A model generated the notes under the pieces. It made no database searches. It was given only the letters and a program-made list of their open reading frames with translations, and was not told where the DNA came from. The translations under genes were made by a program, and so were the position numbers. Below, piece after piece: positions 42,610 through 52,932 of a stretch of 64,000 nt of DNA; position 1 is the first letter of the stretch, and each line of letters opens with the position of its first letter. Origin of the DNA: Cherax quadricarinatus (lineage: Eukaryota > Arthropoda > Malacostraca > Decapoda > Parastacidae); NCBI RefSeq assembly GCF_038502225.1, contig NC_091357.1, forward strand, positions 12,009,147-12,073,146, in the 5' to 3' direction.

Positions 42610-45600
42610 GGCTGCTGTCACTTGGCACTGCTTCACCACTCTCAGCCTCCCTCTCTGCTGTCACTTGGCACTGCTTCACCACTCTCAGCCCCCCTCTCTG
42701 CTGTCACTTGGCACTGCTTCACCACTCTCAGCCTCCCTCTCTGCTGTCACTTGACACTGCTTCACCACTCTCAGCCCCCCTCTCTGCTGTCACTTGGCAC
42801 TGCTTCACCACTCTCAGCCTCCCTCTATGCTGTCACTTGGCACTGCTTCACCACTCTCAGCCTCCCTCTCTGCTGTCACTTGGCACTGCTTCACCACTCT
42901 CAGCCTCCCTCTATGCTGTCACTTGGCACTGCTTCACCACTCTCAGCCTCCCTCTCTGCTGTCACTTGGCACTGCTTCACCACTCTCAGCCTCCCTCTAT
43001 GCTGTCACTTGGCACTGCTTCACCACTCTCAGCCTCTCTCTCTGCTGTCACTTGGCACTGCTTCACCACTCTCAGCCTCTCTGCTGTCACTTGGCACTGC
43101 TTCACCAGCCTCCCTCTCTGCTGTCACTTGGCACTGCTTCACCACTCTCAGCCTCCCTCTATGCTGTCACTTGGCACTGCTTCACCACTCTCAGCCTCCC
43201 TCTCTGCTGTCACTTGGCACTGCTTCACCACTCTCAGCCTCCCTCTCTGCTGTCACTTGGCACTGCTTCACCACTCTCAGCCTCCCTCTCTGCTGTCACT
43301 TGGCACTGCTTCATCACTCTCAGCCTCCCTCTCTGCTGTCACTTGGCACTGCTTCACCACTCTCAGCCTCCCTCTCTGCTGTCACTTGGCACTGCTTCAC
43401 CACTCTCAGCCCCCCTCTCTGCTGTCACTTGGCACTGCTTCACCACTCTCAGCCTCCCTCTCTGCTGTCACTTGGCACTGCTTCACCACTCTCAGCCTCC
43501 CTCTCTGCTGTCACTTGGCACTGCTTCACCACTCTCAGCCCCCCTCTCTGCTGTCACTTGGCACTGCTTCACCACTCTCAGCCTCCCTCTCTGCTGTCAC
43601 TTGGCACTGCTTCACCACTCTCAGCCTCCCTCTCTGCTGTCACTTGGCACTGCTTCACCACTCTCAGCCCCCCTCTGCTGTCACTTGGCACTGCTTCACC
43701 ACTCTCAGCCTCCCTCTCTGCTGTCACTTGGCACTGCTTCACCACTCTCAGCCTCCCTCTCTGCTGTCACTTGGCACTGCTTCACCACTCTCAGCCTCCC
43801 TCTCTGCTGTCACTTGGCACTGCTTCACCACTCTCAGCCTCCCTCTCTGCTGTCACTTGGCACTGCTTCACCACTCTCAGCCCCCCTCTCTGCTGTCACT
43901 TGGCACTGCTTCACCACTCTCAGCCTCCCTCTCTGCTGTCACTTGGCACTGCTTCACCACTCTCAGCCTCCCTCTCTGCTGTCACTTGGCACTGCTTCAC
44001 CACTCTCAGCCTCCCTCTCTGCTGTCACTTGGCACTGCTTCACCACTCTCAGCCTCCCTCTCTGCTGTCACTTGGCACTGCTTCACCACTCTCAGCCTCC
44101 CTCTCTGCTGTCACTTGGCACTGCTTCACCACTCTCAGCCTCCCTCTCTGCTGTCACTTGGCACTGCTTCACCACTCTCAGCCTCCCTCTCTGCTGTCAC
44201 TTGGCACTGCTTCACCACTCTCAGCCTCCCTCTCTGCTGTCACTTGGCACTGCTTCACCACTCTCAGCCTCCCTCTCTGCTGTCACTTGGCACTGCTTCA
44301 CCACTCTCAGCCTCCCTCTCTGCTGTCACTTGGCACTGCTTCACCACTCTCAGCCTCCCTCTCTGCTGTCACTTGGCACTGCTTCACCACTCTCAGCCTC
44401 CCTCTCTGCTGTCACTTGGCACTGCTTCACCACTCTCAGCCTCCCTCTCTGCTGTCACTTGGCACTGCTTCACCACTCTCAGCCTCCCTCTCTGCTGTCA
44501 CTTGGCACTGCTTCACCACTCTCAGCCTCCCTCTCTGCTGTCACTTGGCACTGCTTCACCACTCTCAGCCTCCCTCTCTGCTGTCACTTGGCACTGCTTC
44601 ACCACTCTCAGCCTCCCTCTCTGCTGTCACTTGGCACTGCTTCACCACTCTCAGCCTCCCTCTCTGCTGTCACTTGGCACTGCTTCACCACTCTCAGCCT
44701 CCCTCTCTGCTGTCACTTGGCACTGCTTCACCACTCTCAGCCTCCCTCTCTGCTGTCACTTGGCACTGCTTCACCACTCTCAGCCTCCCTCTCTGCTGTC
44801 ACTTGGCACTGCTTCACCACTCTCAGCCTCCCTCTCTGCTGTCACTTGGCACTGCTTCACCACTCTCAGCCTCCCTCTCTGCTGTCACTTGGCACTGCTT
44901 CACCACTCTCAGCCTCCCTCTCTGCTGTCACTTGGCACTGCTTCACCACTCTCAGCCTCCCTCTCTGCTGTCACTTGGCACTGCTTCACCACTCTCAGCC
45001 TCCCTCTCTGCTGTCACTTGGCACTGCTTCACCACTCTCAGCCTCTCTCTCTGCTGTCACTTGGCACTGCTTCACCACTCTCAGCCTCCCTCTCTGCTGT
45101 CACTTGGCACTGCTTCACCACTCTCAGCCTCCCTCTCTGCTGTCACTTGGCACTGCTTCACCACTCTCAGCCTCCCTCTCTGCTGTCACTTGGCACTGCT
45201 TCACCACTCTCAGCCTCCCTCTCTGCTGTCACTTGGCACTGCTTCACCACTCTCAGCCTCCCTCTCTGCTGTCACTTGGCACTGCTTCACCACTCTCAGC
45301 CTCCCTCTCTGCTGTCACTTGGCACTGCTTCACCACTCTCAGCCTCCCTCTCTGCTGTCACTTGGCACTGCTTCACCACTCTCAGCCTCCCTCTCTGCTG
45401 TCACTTGGCACTGCTTCACCACTCTCAGCCTCCCTCTCTGCTGTCACTTGGCACTGCTTCACCACTCTCAGCCTCCCTCTCTGCTGTCACTTGGCACTGC
45501 TTCACCACTCTCAGCCTCCCTCTCTGCTGTCACTTGGCACTGCTTCACCACTCTCAGCCTCCCTCTCTGCTGTCACTTGGCACTGCTTCACCACTCTCAG

Positions 45601-47605
45601 CCTCCCTCTCTGCTGTCACTTGGCACTGCTTCACCACTCTCAGCCTCCCTCTCTGCTGTCACTTGGCACTGCTTCACCACTCTCAGCCTCCCTCTCTGCT
45701 GTCACTTGGCACTGCTTCACCACTCTCAGCCTCCCTCTCTGCTGTCACTTGGCACTGCTTCACCACTCTCAGCCTCCCTCTCTGCTGTCACTTGGCACTG
45801 CTTCACCACTCTCAGCCTCCTCTCTCTGCTGTCACTTGGCACTGCTTCACCACTCTCAGCCTCCCTCTCTGCTGTCACTTGGCACTGCTTCACTGTCACT
45901 GCTCACTTGGCACTGCTTCACCACTCTCAGCCTCCCTCTCTGCTGTCACTTGGCACTGCTTCACCACTCTCAGCCTCTCTCTCTGCTGTCACTTGGCACT
46001 GCTTCACCACTCTCAGCCTCCCTCTCTGCTGTCACTTGGCACTGCTTCACTCTCAGCCTCCCTCTTTGCTGTCACTTGGCACTGCCTGGCACTGCTTCAC
46101 CACTCTCAGCCTCCTCTCTGCTGTCACTTGGCACTGCTTCACCACTCTCAGCCTCCCTCTCTGCTGTCACTTGGCACTGCTTCACCACTCTCAGCCTCCC
46201 TCTCTGCTGTCACTTGGCACTGCTTCACCACTCTCAGCCTCCCTCTCTGCTGTCACTTGGCACTGCTTCACCACTCTCAGCCTCCCTCTCTGCTGTCACT
46301 TGGCACTGCTTCACCACTCTCAGCCTCCCTCTCTGCTGTCACTTGGCACTGCTTCACCACTCTCAGCCTCCCTCTCTGCTGTCACTTGGCACTGCTTCAC
46401 CACTCTCAGCCTCCCTCTCTGCTGTCACTTGGCACTGCTTCACCACTCTCAGCCTCGCTCTCTGCTGTCACTGGGCACTGCTTCACCAGCCTCTCCCTCT
46501 CTGCTGTCACTTGGCACTGCTTCACCACTCTCAGCCTCCTCACTGCTGTCACTTGGCACTGCTTCACCACTCTCAGCCTCCCTCTCTGCTGTCACTTGGC
46601 ACTGCTTCACCACTCTCAGCCTCCCTCTCTGCTGTCACTTGGCACTGCTTCACCACTCTCAGCCTCCCTCTCTGCTGTCACTTGGCACTGCTTCACCACT
46701 CTCAGCCTCCCTCTCTGCTGTCACTTGGCACTGCTTCACCACTCTCAGCCTCCCTCTCTGCTGTCACTTGGCACTGCTTCACCACTCTCAGCCTCCCTCT
46801 CTGCTGTCACTTGGCACTGCTTCACCACTCTCAGCCTCCCTCTCTGCTGTCACTTGGCACTGCTTCACCACTCTCAGCCTCCCTCTCTGCTGTCACTTGG
46901 CACTGCTTCACCACTCTCAGCCTCCCTCTCTGCTGTCACTTGGCACTGCTTCACCACTCTCAGCCTCCCTCTCTGCTGTCACTTGGCACTGCTTCACCAC
47001 TCTCAGCCTCCCTCTCTGCTGTCACTTGGCACTGCTTCACCACTCTCAGCCTCCCTCTCTGCTCACTTGGCACTGCTTCACCACTCTCAGCCTCCCTCTC
47101 TGCTGTCACTTGGCACTGCTTCACCACTCTCAGCCTCCCTCTCTGCTGTCACTTGGCACCTACTCTCAGCCTCCCTCTCTGCTGTCACTTGGCACTGCTT
47201 CACCACTCTCAGCCTCCCTCTCTGCTGTCACTTGGCACTGCTTCACCACTCTCAGCCTCCCTCTCTGCTGTCACTTGGCACTGCTTCACCACTCTCAGCC
47301 TCCCTCTCTGCTGTCACTTGGCACTGCTTCACCACTCTCAGCCTCTCTCTCTGCTGTCACTTGGCACTGCTTCACCACTCTCCCTCTCTGCTGCCACTTG
47401 GCACTGCTTCACCACTCTCAGCCTCCCTCTCTGCTGTCACTTGGCACTGCTTCACCACTCTCAGCCTCTCTCTCTGCTGTCACTTGGCACTGCTTCACCA
47501 CTCTCAGCCTTCCTCTCTGCTGTCACTTGGCACTGCTTCACCACTCTCAGCCTCCCTCTCTGCTGTCACTTGGCACTGCTTCACCACTCTCAGCCTCCCT
47601 CCCTC
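42610..47605. repeat. 43-bp array, about 116 copies
   Basis: The unit is 43 bp (one clean unit is 44015-44057), with CTGTCACTTGGCACTGCTTC and ACCACTCTCAGCC. It has no forward stop codon and 43 is not a multiple of 3, so all three plus frames stay open for over 1600 codons. These overlapping frames are the same 43-residue repeat in three phases and give no support for a gene. Units at the left (before 43900) and right (after 45820) have more variants and partial units; the middle is almost uniform. Confidence 0.97.
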
Positions 47606-47611
47606 TCTCTC

Positions 47612-47740
47612 TCTTGTATTTATGGGGAAGCGCTAAGCCTGTAGGGGAGCAGACAGCCCTTGGGAAATGGGAGGTAATCAGGTTTGATACTAGGAAGGGG
47701 AGGGGAGGTTCAAGTACTTAGATGAAGAGCTCTACACCTG
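47612..47740 (-). mobile_element. SINE-A-related fragment (diverged subfamily)
   Basis: TTATGGGGAAGCGCTAAGCC, TGTAGGGGAGCAGACAGC and GGGAGGTAATCAGGTTTGAT resemble a diverged SINE-A 3' region seen also at 32013. It abuts the 43-bp array. Tail and target duplication were not found. Confidence 0.6.
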
Positions 47741-47744
47741 CTCA

Positions 47745-48780
47745 TTTCAGACACCAGTTAACATAGGTCACTACAAACACCAGTTAACATAGGTCACTAC
47801 AAACACCAGTTAACATAGGTCACTACAAACACCAGTTAACATAGGTCACTACAAACACCAGTTGATAAAGGTCACTAAACACCAGTTAACATAGGTCACT
47901 ACAAACACCAGCTGATAAAGGTCACTAAACACCAGCTAACATAGGTCACTACAAACACCAGCTGATAAAGGTCACTAAACACCAGCTAACATAGGTCACT
48001 ACAAACACCAGCTAACATAGGTCACTACAAACACCAGCTGATAAAGGTCACTAAACACCAGTTAACACAGGTCACTACAAACACCAGCTGATAAAGGTCA
48101 CTAAACACCAGCTAACATAGGTCACTACAAAAACCAGCTGATAAAGGTCACTAAACACCAGCTAACATAGGTCACTACAAACACCAGCTGATAAAGGTCA
48201 CTAAACACCAGTTAACATAGGTCACTACAAACACCAGCTGATAAAGGCCACTAAACACCAGCTAACATAGGTCACTACAAACACCAGCTGATAAAGGTCA
48301 CTAAACACCAGTTAACATAGGTCACTACAAACACCAGCTGATAAAGGCCACTAAACACCAGCTAACATAGGTCACTACAAACACCAGCTGATAAAGGTCA
48401 CTAAACACCAGTTAACACAGGTCACTACAAACACCAGCTGATAAAGGTCACTAAACACCAGCTAACATAGGTCACTACAAACACCAGCTGATAAAGGTCA
48501 CTAAACACCACCTAACATAGGTCACTACAAACACCAGCTGATAAAGGTCACTAAACACCACCTAACATAGGTCACTACAAACACCAGCTGATAAAGGTCA
48601 CTAAACACCAGTTAACATAGGTCACTACAAACACCAGCTGATAAAGGTCACTAAACACCAGCTAACATAGGTCACTACAAACACCAGCTGATAAAGGTCA
48701 CTAAACACCACCTAACATAGGTCACTACAAACACCAACTAACAAAGGTCGTTACTTTAAACACTAGCTAAGAAAGGTCAC
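47745..48780. repeat. 50-bp higher-order array (26 + 24 bp)
   Basis: Alternation of GTCACTACAAACACCAG with CTGATAAAG (26 bp) and GTCACTAAACACCAG with CTAACATAG (24 bp). The first five units are all 26-bp with GTTAACATAG; the alternating form then takes over to the end. About 21 dimers. A degraded tail lies at 48735-48780. Confidence 0.94.
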
Positions 48781-49020
48781 TACTTCAGTGTGCGAAAGCT
48801 TAGATAAACACGATAACCACACAACAAATAAACAGTTATCAGCTGTCATTATTTTCCTTGTTTGCCTGGTGTGCTTCCCCCCCCCCCTACACCTGGAAGA
48901 TGCACTGACTGGACGTCACCTTCCTTGATGTAAGGACATCAAGAATGCAGCACTGTCTTCCTTCAGTCAATTATAAACAGGCAACTGCACAAGGAGAAAC
49001 CTCTCGAGAAGCTGTTAAAG
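48781..49020. other. Unassigned spacer
   Basis: No gene was recognised. A nine-C run lies near 48880. Confidence 0.55.
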
Positions 49021-49021
49021 T

Positions 49022-49740
49022 CAGCAGATAGCAGTTATGTTTGTCAGCAGATATCAGCAGTTAAGTTTGTCAGAAATATCAGTAGTTATGTTTGCTTGCC
49101 AGTCAGCAGATATCAGCAGTTGTGTTTGCTTGTCAGTCAGCAGATATCAGCAGTTATGTTTGCTTGTCAGTCAGCAGATATCAGCAGTTATGTTTGCTTG
49201 TCAGTCAGCAGATATCAGCAGTTATGTTTGCTTGTCAGTCAGCAGATATCAGCAGTTATGTTTGCTTGTCAGTCAGCAGATATCAGCAGTTATGTTTGCT
49301 TGTCAGTCAGCAGATATCAGCAGTTATGTTTGCTTGTCAGCAGATATTAATAGTTATGTTTGTCAGCACTTACGTTTCTTTGTCAGCATATATTAATAGT
49401 TATGTTTGTCAGCACTTACGTTTATTTGTCAGCAGATATCAGCAGTTATGTTTGTTTGTCAGCAGATATCAGCACTTACGTTTGTTTGTCATCAGATATC
49501 AGCACTTACGTTTGTTTGTCAGCAGATATCAGCAGTTATGTTTGTCAGCACTTACGTTTATTTGTCAGCAGATATCAGCAGTTATGTTTGTTTGTCAGCA
49601 GATATCAGCACTTACGTTTGTTTGTCAGCAGATATCAGCAGTTATGTTTGTCAGCACTTACGTTTGTTTGTCAGCAGATATCAGCAGTTACGTTTGTTTG
49701 TCAGCAGATATCAGCAGTTATGTTTCTCAGTAAGCAAATA
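49022..49740. repeat. 34/30/20-bp array (CAGATATCAGCAGTTATGTT)
   Basis: Left part (49100-49345): 34-bp units CAGATATCAGCAGTTATGTT plus TGCTTGTCAGTCAG. Right part: 30-bp units with TTTGTTTGTCAG and shorter TCAGCACTTACGTTTG units. The change at about 49345 marks two homogenised domains. GATATC is self-complementary. Confidence 0.93.
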
Positions 49741-50058
49741 TCACTTGGCCACAATATAAACAATTTTTTTTGCGTCGTAAGGGCGACACATTTAGTTTAT
49801 TATAATGAGAATGTGACCTTAACTGGCAGGTGACAGCGTGGAGGATTGGTAAGTAATGATGGTGATGGTGATGGTTGTGTGGTAGTTTTTGTGGTGATGA
49901 TGGTATCTGTGGTGATAGTGGTAGTGTTTAGGGTGGTGGTAGTGTTTGTTGTGGTTGTAAGGTTACAGTTTGTCATGGTGGTGTGACAGCAGGTTAATAT
50001 CTTATCCTGGTGGTTGAGTGGTTGGAATCATGGTGATGATGCAATCATTTTATCTCTT
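49741..50058. other. GT-rich spacer without gene
   Basis: GATGGTGATGG and GGTGGTGGTAGTG runs at 49855-49990. No gene or element was recognised. Confidence 0.6.
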
Positions 50059-50059
50059 T

Positions 50060-51205
50060 ACCTCTCTCACTAAAGCGAGTACAGCATCACACTCCGTCTC
50101 TTCCACTACAACACTCTCTCACTAAAGCGAGTACAGCATCACACTCCGTCTCTTTCACTACAACACTCTCTCACTAAAGCGAGTACAGCATCACACTCCG
50201 TCTCTTCCATTACAAAACTCTCTCACTAAAGCGAGTACAGCATCACACTCCGTCTCTTTCACTACAACACTCTCTCACTAAAGCGAGTACAGCATCACAC
50301 TCCGTCTCTTCCATTACAAAACTCTCTCACTAAAGCGAGTACAGCATCACACTCCGTCTCTTTCACTACAACACTCTCTCACTAAAGCGAGTACAGCATC
50401 ACACTCCGTCTCTTCCATTACAAAACTCTCTCACTAAAGCGAGTACAGCATCACACTCCGTCTCTTTCACTACAACACTCTCTCACTAAAGCGAGTACAG
50501 CATCACACTCCGTCTCTTTCACTACAACACTCTCTCACTAAAACGAGTACAGCATCACACTCCGTCTCTTCCATTACAAAACTCTCTCACTAAAGCAAGT
50601 ACAGCATCACACTCCGTCTCTTCCATTACAAAACTCTCTCACTAAAGCGAGTACAGCATCACACTCCGTCTCTTCCATTACAAAACTCTCTCACTAAAGC
50701 GAGTACAGCATCACACTCCGTCTCTTTCACTACAACACTCTCTCACTAAAGCAAGTACAGCATCACACTCCGTCTCTTCCATTACAACACTCTCTCACTA
50801 AAGCGAGTACAGCATCACACTCCGTCTCTTTCACTACAACACTCTCTCACTAAAGCAAGTACAGCATCACACTCCGTCTCTTCCATTACAACACTCTCTC
50901 ACTAAAGCGAGTACAGCATCACACTCCGTCTCTTTCACTACAACACTCTCTCACTAAAGCGAGTACAGCATCACACTCCGTCTCTTCCATTACAACACTC
51001 TCTCACTAAAGCGAGTACAGCATCACACTCCGTCTCTTTCACTACAACACTCTCTCACTAAAGCAAGTACAGCATCACACTCCGTCTCTTCCATTACAAC
51101 ACTCTCTCACTAAAGCAAGTACAGCATCACACTCCGTCTCTTCCATTACAACACTCTCTCACTAAAGCAAGTACAGCATCACACTCCGTCTCTTCCACTA
51201 CAACA
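50060..51205. repeat. 52-bp array, about 22 copies
   Basis: The unit is ACTCTCTCACTAAAGCGAGT plus ACAGCATCACACTCCGTCTC and a 12-bp end. That end is TTTCACTACAAC or TTCCATTACAAA/C; in the left half the two alternate, giving a 104-bp higher-order unit. A GCAAGT variant for GCGAGT (CpG to CpA) rises towards the right. Confidence 0.95.
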
Positions 51206-51319
51206 ACCACGCCATCACACTCCTCTGGTTGGGGTACTTGCATCAAGGGATGAAATTTGTAAGCTTGACTTGGGCGACCTGAGCAGAATTAGTCTGATTT
51301 GGAGACTTTAGGCGTGTCA

Positions 51320-51835
51320 GAGTTGGCAGACTTCAGTAATGTCAGTCAGAGTTGGCAGGCTTCAGTAGTGTCAGTCTGAGTTGGCAGACTTCAGTAGTGT
51401 CAGTCAGAGTTGGCAGACTTCAGTAATGTCAGTCAGAGTTGGCAGGCTTCAGTAGTGTCAGTCTGAGTTGGCAGACTTCAGTAGTGTCAGTCAGAGTTGG
51501 CAGACTTCAGTAGTGTCAGTCTGAGTTGGCAGACTTCAGTAGTGTCAGTCTGAGTTGGCAGACTTCAGTAGTGTCAGTCTGAGTTGGCAGACTTCAGTAG
51601 TGTCAGTCTGAGTTGGCAGACTTCAGTAGTGTCAGTCTGAGTTGGCAGACTTCAGTAGTGTCAGTCTGAGTTGGCAGACTTCAGTAGTGTCAGTCTGAGT
51701 TGGCAGACTTCAGTAGTGTCAGTCTGAGTTGGCAGACTTCAGTAGTGTCAGTCTGAGTTGGCAGACTTCAGTAGTGTCAGTCTGAGCTGGCAGACTTCAG
51801 TAGTGTCAGTCTGAGTTGGCAGACTTCAGCAGGGC
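51320..51835. repeat. 29-bp array, about 18 copies
   Basis: The unit is TCAGTCTGAGTTGGCAGACT plus TCAGTAGTG. Early units have AGTCAGAG and GCAGGC variants; the rest are uniform. The tail of the array (51810-51838) is GCAGACTTCAGCAGGGC. Confidence 0.95.
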
Positions 51836-52254
51836 TATGATATATTGTCAAACATGCCATAAAGGAAAGCTGTAGGAACATTGGAAGAAGTCTACTGGCC
51901 CATGTTAGGCAGCTACGGCACCTAGAGAGGTTTCGTTTTAACAGAACTGGAGTGACTATTATCTGGTAATTACCATCTCTCAGGTTGGCTTTTAAGATAC
52001 AGAGGAGAAAGAAAATAAAGATAGCGTTAACACCTAGCGAGTCATACAAAACAAGGTGTATACGCCTATAAATACTTAGTTATACAATGTATAAATACAC
52101 GGTTAGAACATTGCAAGAACCAGTCTCAATATCAGTACAACAAGTGCACCAGTGTTATGTAACACTAGCTAAACTTAGTGTACATAAAGTGTGGATGAGA
52201 TGGATGGGGTATGCAGTTGGTGGGATGGGTATCATATGTGCAACATTGTCTGCT
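51836..52254. other. No recognisable gene
   Basis: Short open frames on both strands (minus 51777-52049, plus 52087-52275) carry no domain and the first overlaps the 29-bp array. I call neither. Confidence 0.55.
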
Positions 52255-52350
52255 CAGTACCACGGGCGGGGATAGAACCCGCGGTCAAAGAGTCTCGAAA
52301 CCCCAGACCGTCGCGTTAGCCACTGGACCAGCTAGCCACAATAAGATTCA
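52255..52350 (-). mobile_element. tRNA-like SINE head, minus strand
   Basis: On the complement, the A-box-like TGGCTAACGCGACGG (52308-52322) and the B-box-like GGGTTCTATCCCC (52268-52280) lie 28 bp apart, as in a tRNA. The sequence starts TGTGGCTAGCTGGTCC. It is a different tRNA head from the SINE at 15222. The rest of the element is unclear. A decayed tRNA gene is less likely because acceptor ends do not pair. Confidence 0.65.
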
Positions 52351-52454
52351 TCCACCTAGGTATATTTCTACACCATAGGAAGGTTAGCACAGGAGTGATC
52401 TTGTATATCGTTAGCTAACCGGACCTAATTCTAGAATTATTCTACGTTTACCTA

Positions 52455-52570
52455 ACCTTACCTTAATCTACATTAATTTATGCTACCTAACCTTACCTTA
52501 ATCTACATTAATTTATGCTACCTAACCTTACCTTAATCTACATTAATTTATGCTACCTAACCTTAGTTTC
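52455..52570. repeat. 35-bp array, about 3 copies
   Basis: CTACCTAACCTTACCTTAAT plus CTACATTAATTTATG, almost perfect. It contains CCTAACCTTA, a telomere-like string, but not in tandem. Confidence 0.93.
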
Positions 52571-52618
52571 AATGCAAAGTATTAAATTTTCATCAAAATT
52601 TTGATTGTGTAAAAATGA

Positions 52619-52784
52619 ACGGGACTGAAAATTGTTATAATCAAGAGGGAAGCGCTGAACCCGTGTGGGGGATGTGGAAGGTATTCAGGCTTAATTCAGG
52701 GAACTGGAGCACAGATCCAATTCCCTAGATCAAGAGCCTATCACCAGCGTCAAGGAACCTTCCTTGAGGGGACGGGGCTGTAAA
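52619..52784 (-). mobile_element. SINE-A copy with aged 13-bp TSD
   Basis: The body 52632-52771 has GGGAAGCGCTGAACCCGTGT, TTCAGGGAACTGGAGCACAG and the standard terminus CCTTCCTTGAGGGG. Flanks ACGGGACTGAAAA (52619-52631) and ACGGGGCTGTAAA (52772-52784) match at 11 of 13. The tail is only TTATAATC. Confidence 0.88.
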
Positions 52785-52932
52785 GATTTAGAGAAACGCC
52801 CGTCTTGTTTACAGAAGTTGCATATATTCTCCTGGAGAAATAGCATTAGTTAGTTTGGTCTCTGTTGGTGCCATTAGGTCTGCTTGGTCCTCATCTTCCG
52901 AGTCATTAAGCTTGCTACATGTGTCCTTAGTT
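52785..52932. other. Spacer before the 30/28-bp array
   Basis: No element was recognised. A minus-strand frame entering from the array ends here (about 52809). Confidence 0.5.

Noticed and set aside
42540..47721. Three frames of about 1600-1700 codons as giant genes
   Set aside because: Product of a stop-free 43-bp unit; the three frames encode the same peptide in different phase.
52455..52570. Telomeric repeat (CCTAA)n
   Set aside because: CCTAACCTTA occurs once per 35-bp unit and is not in tandem; the GTTAGGTTAGG near 28650 is also isolated.
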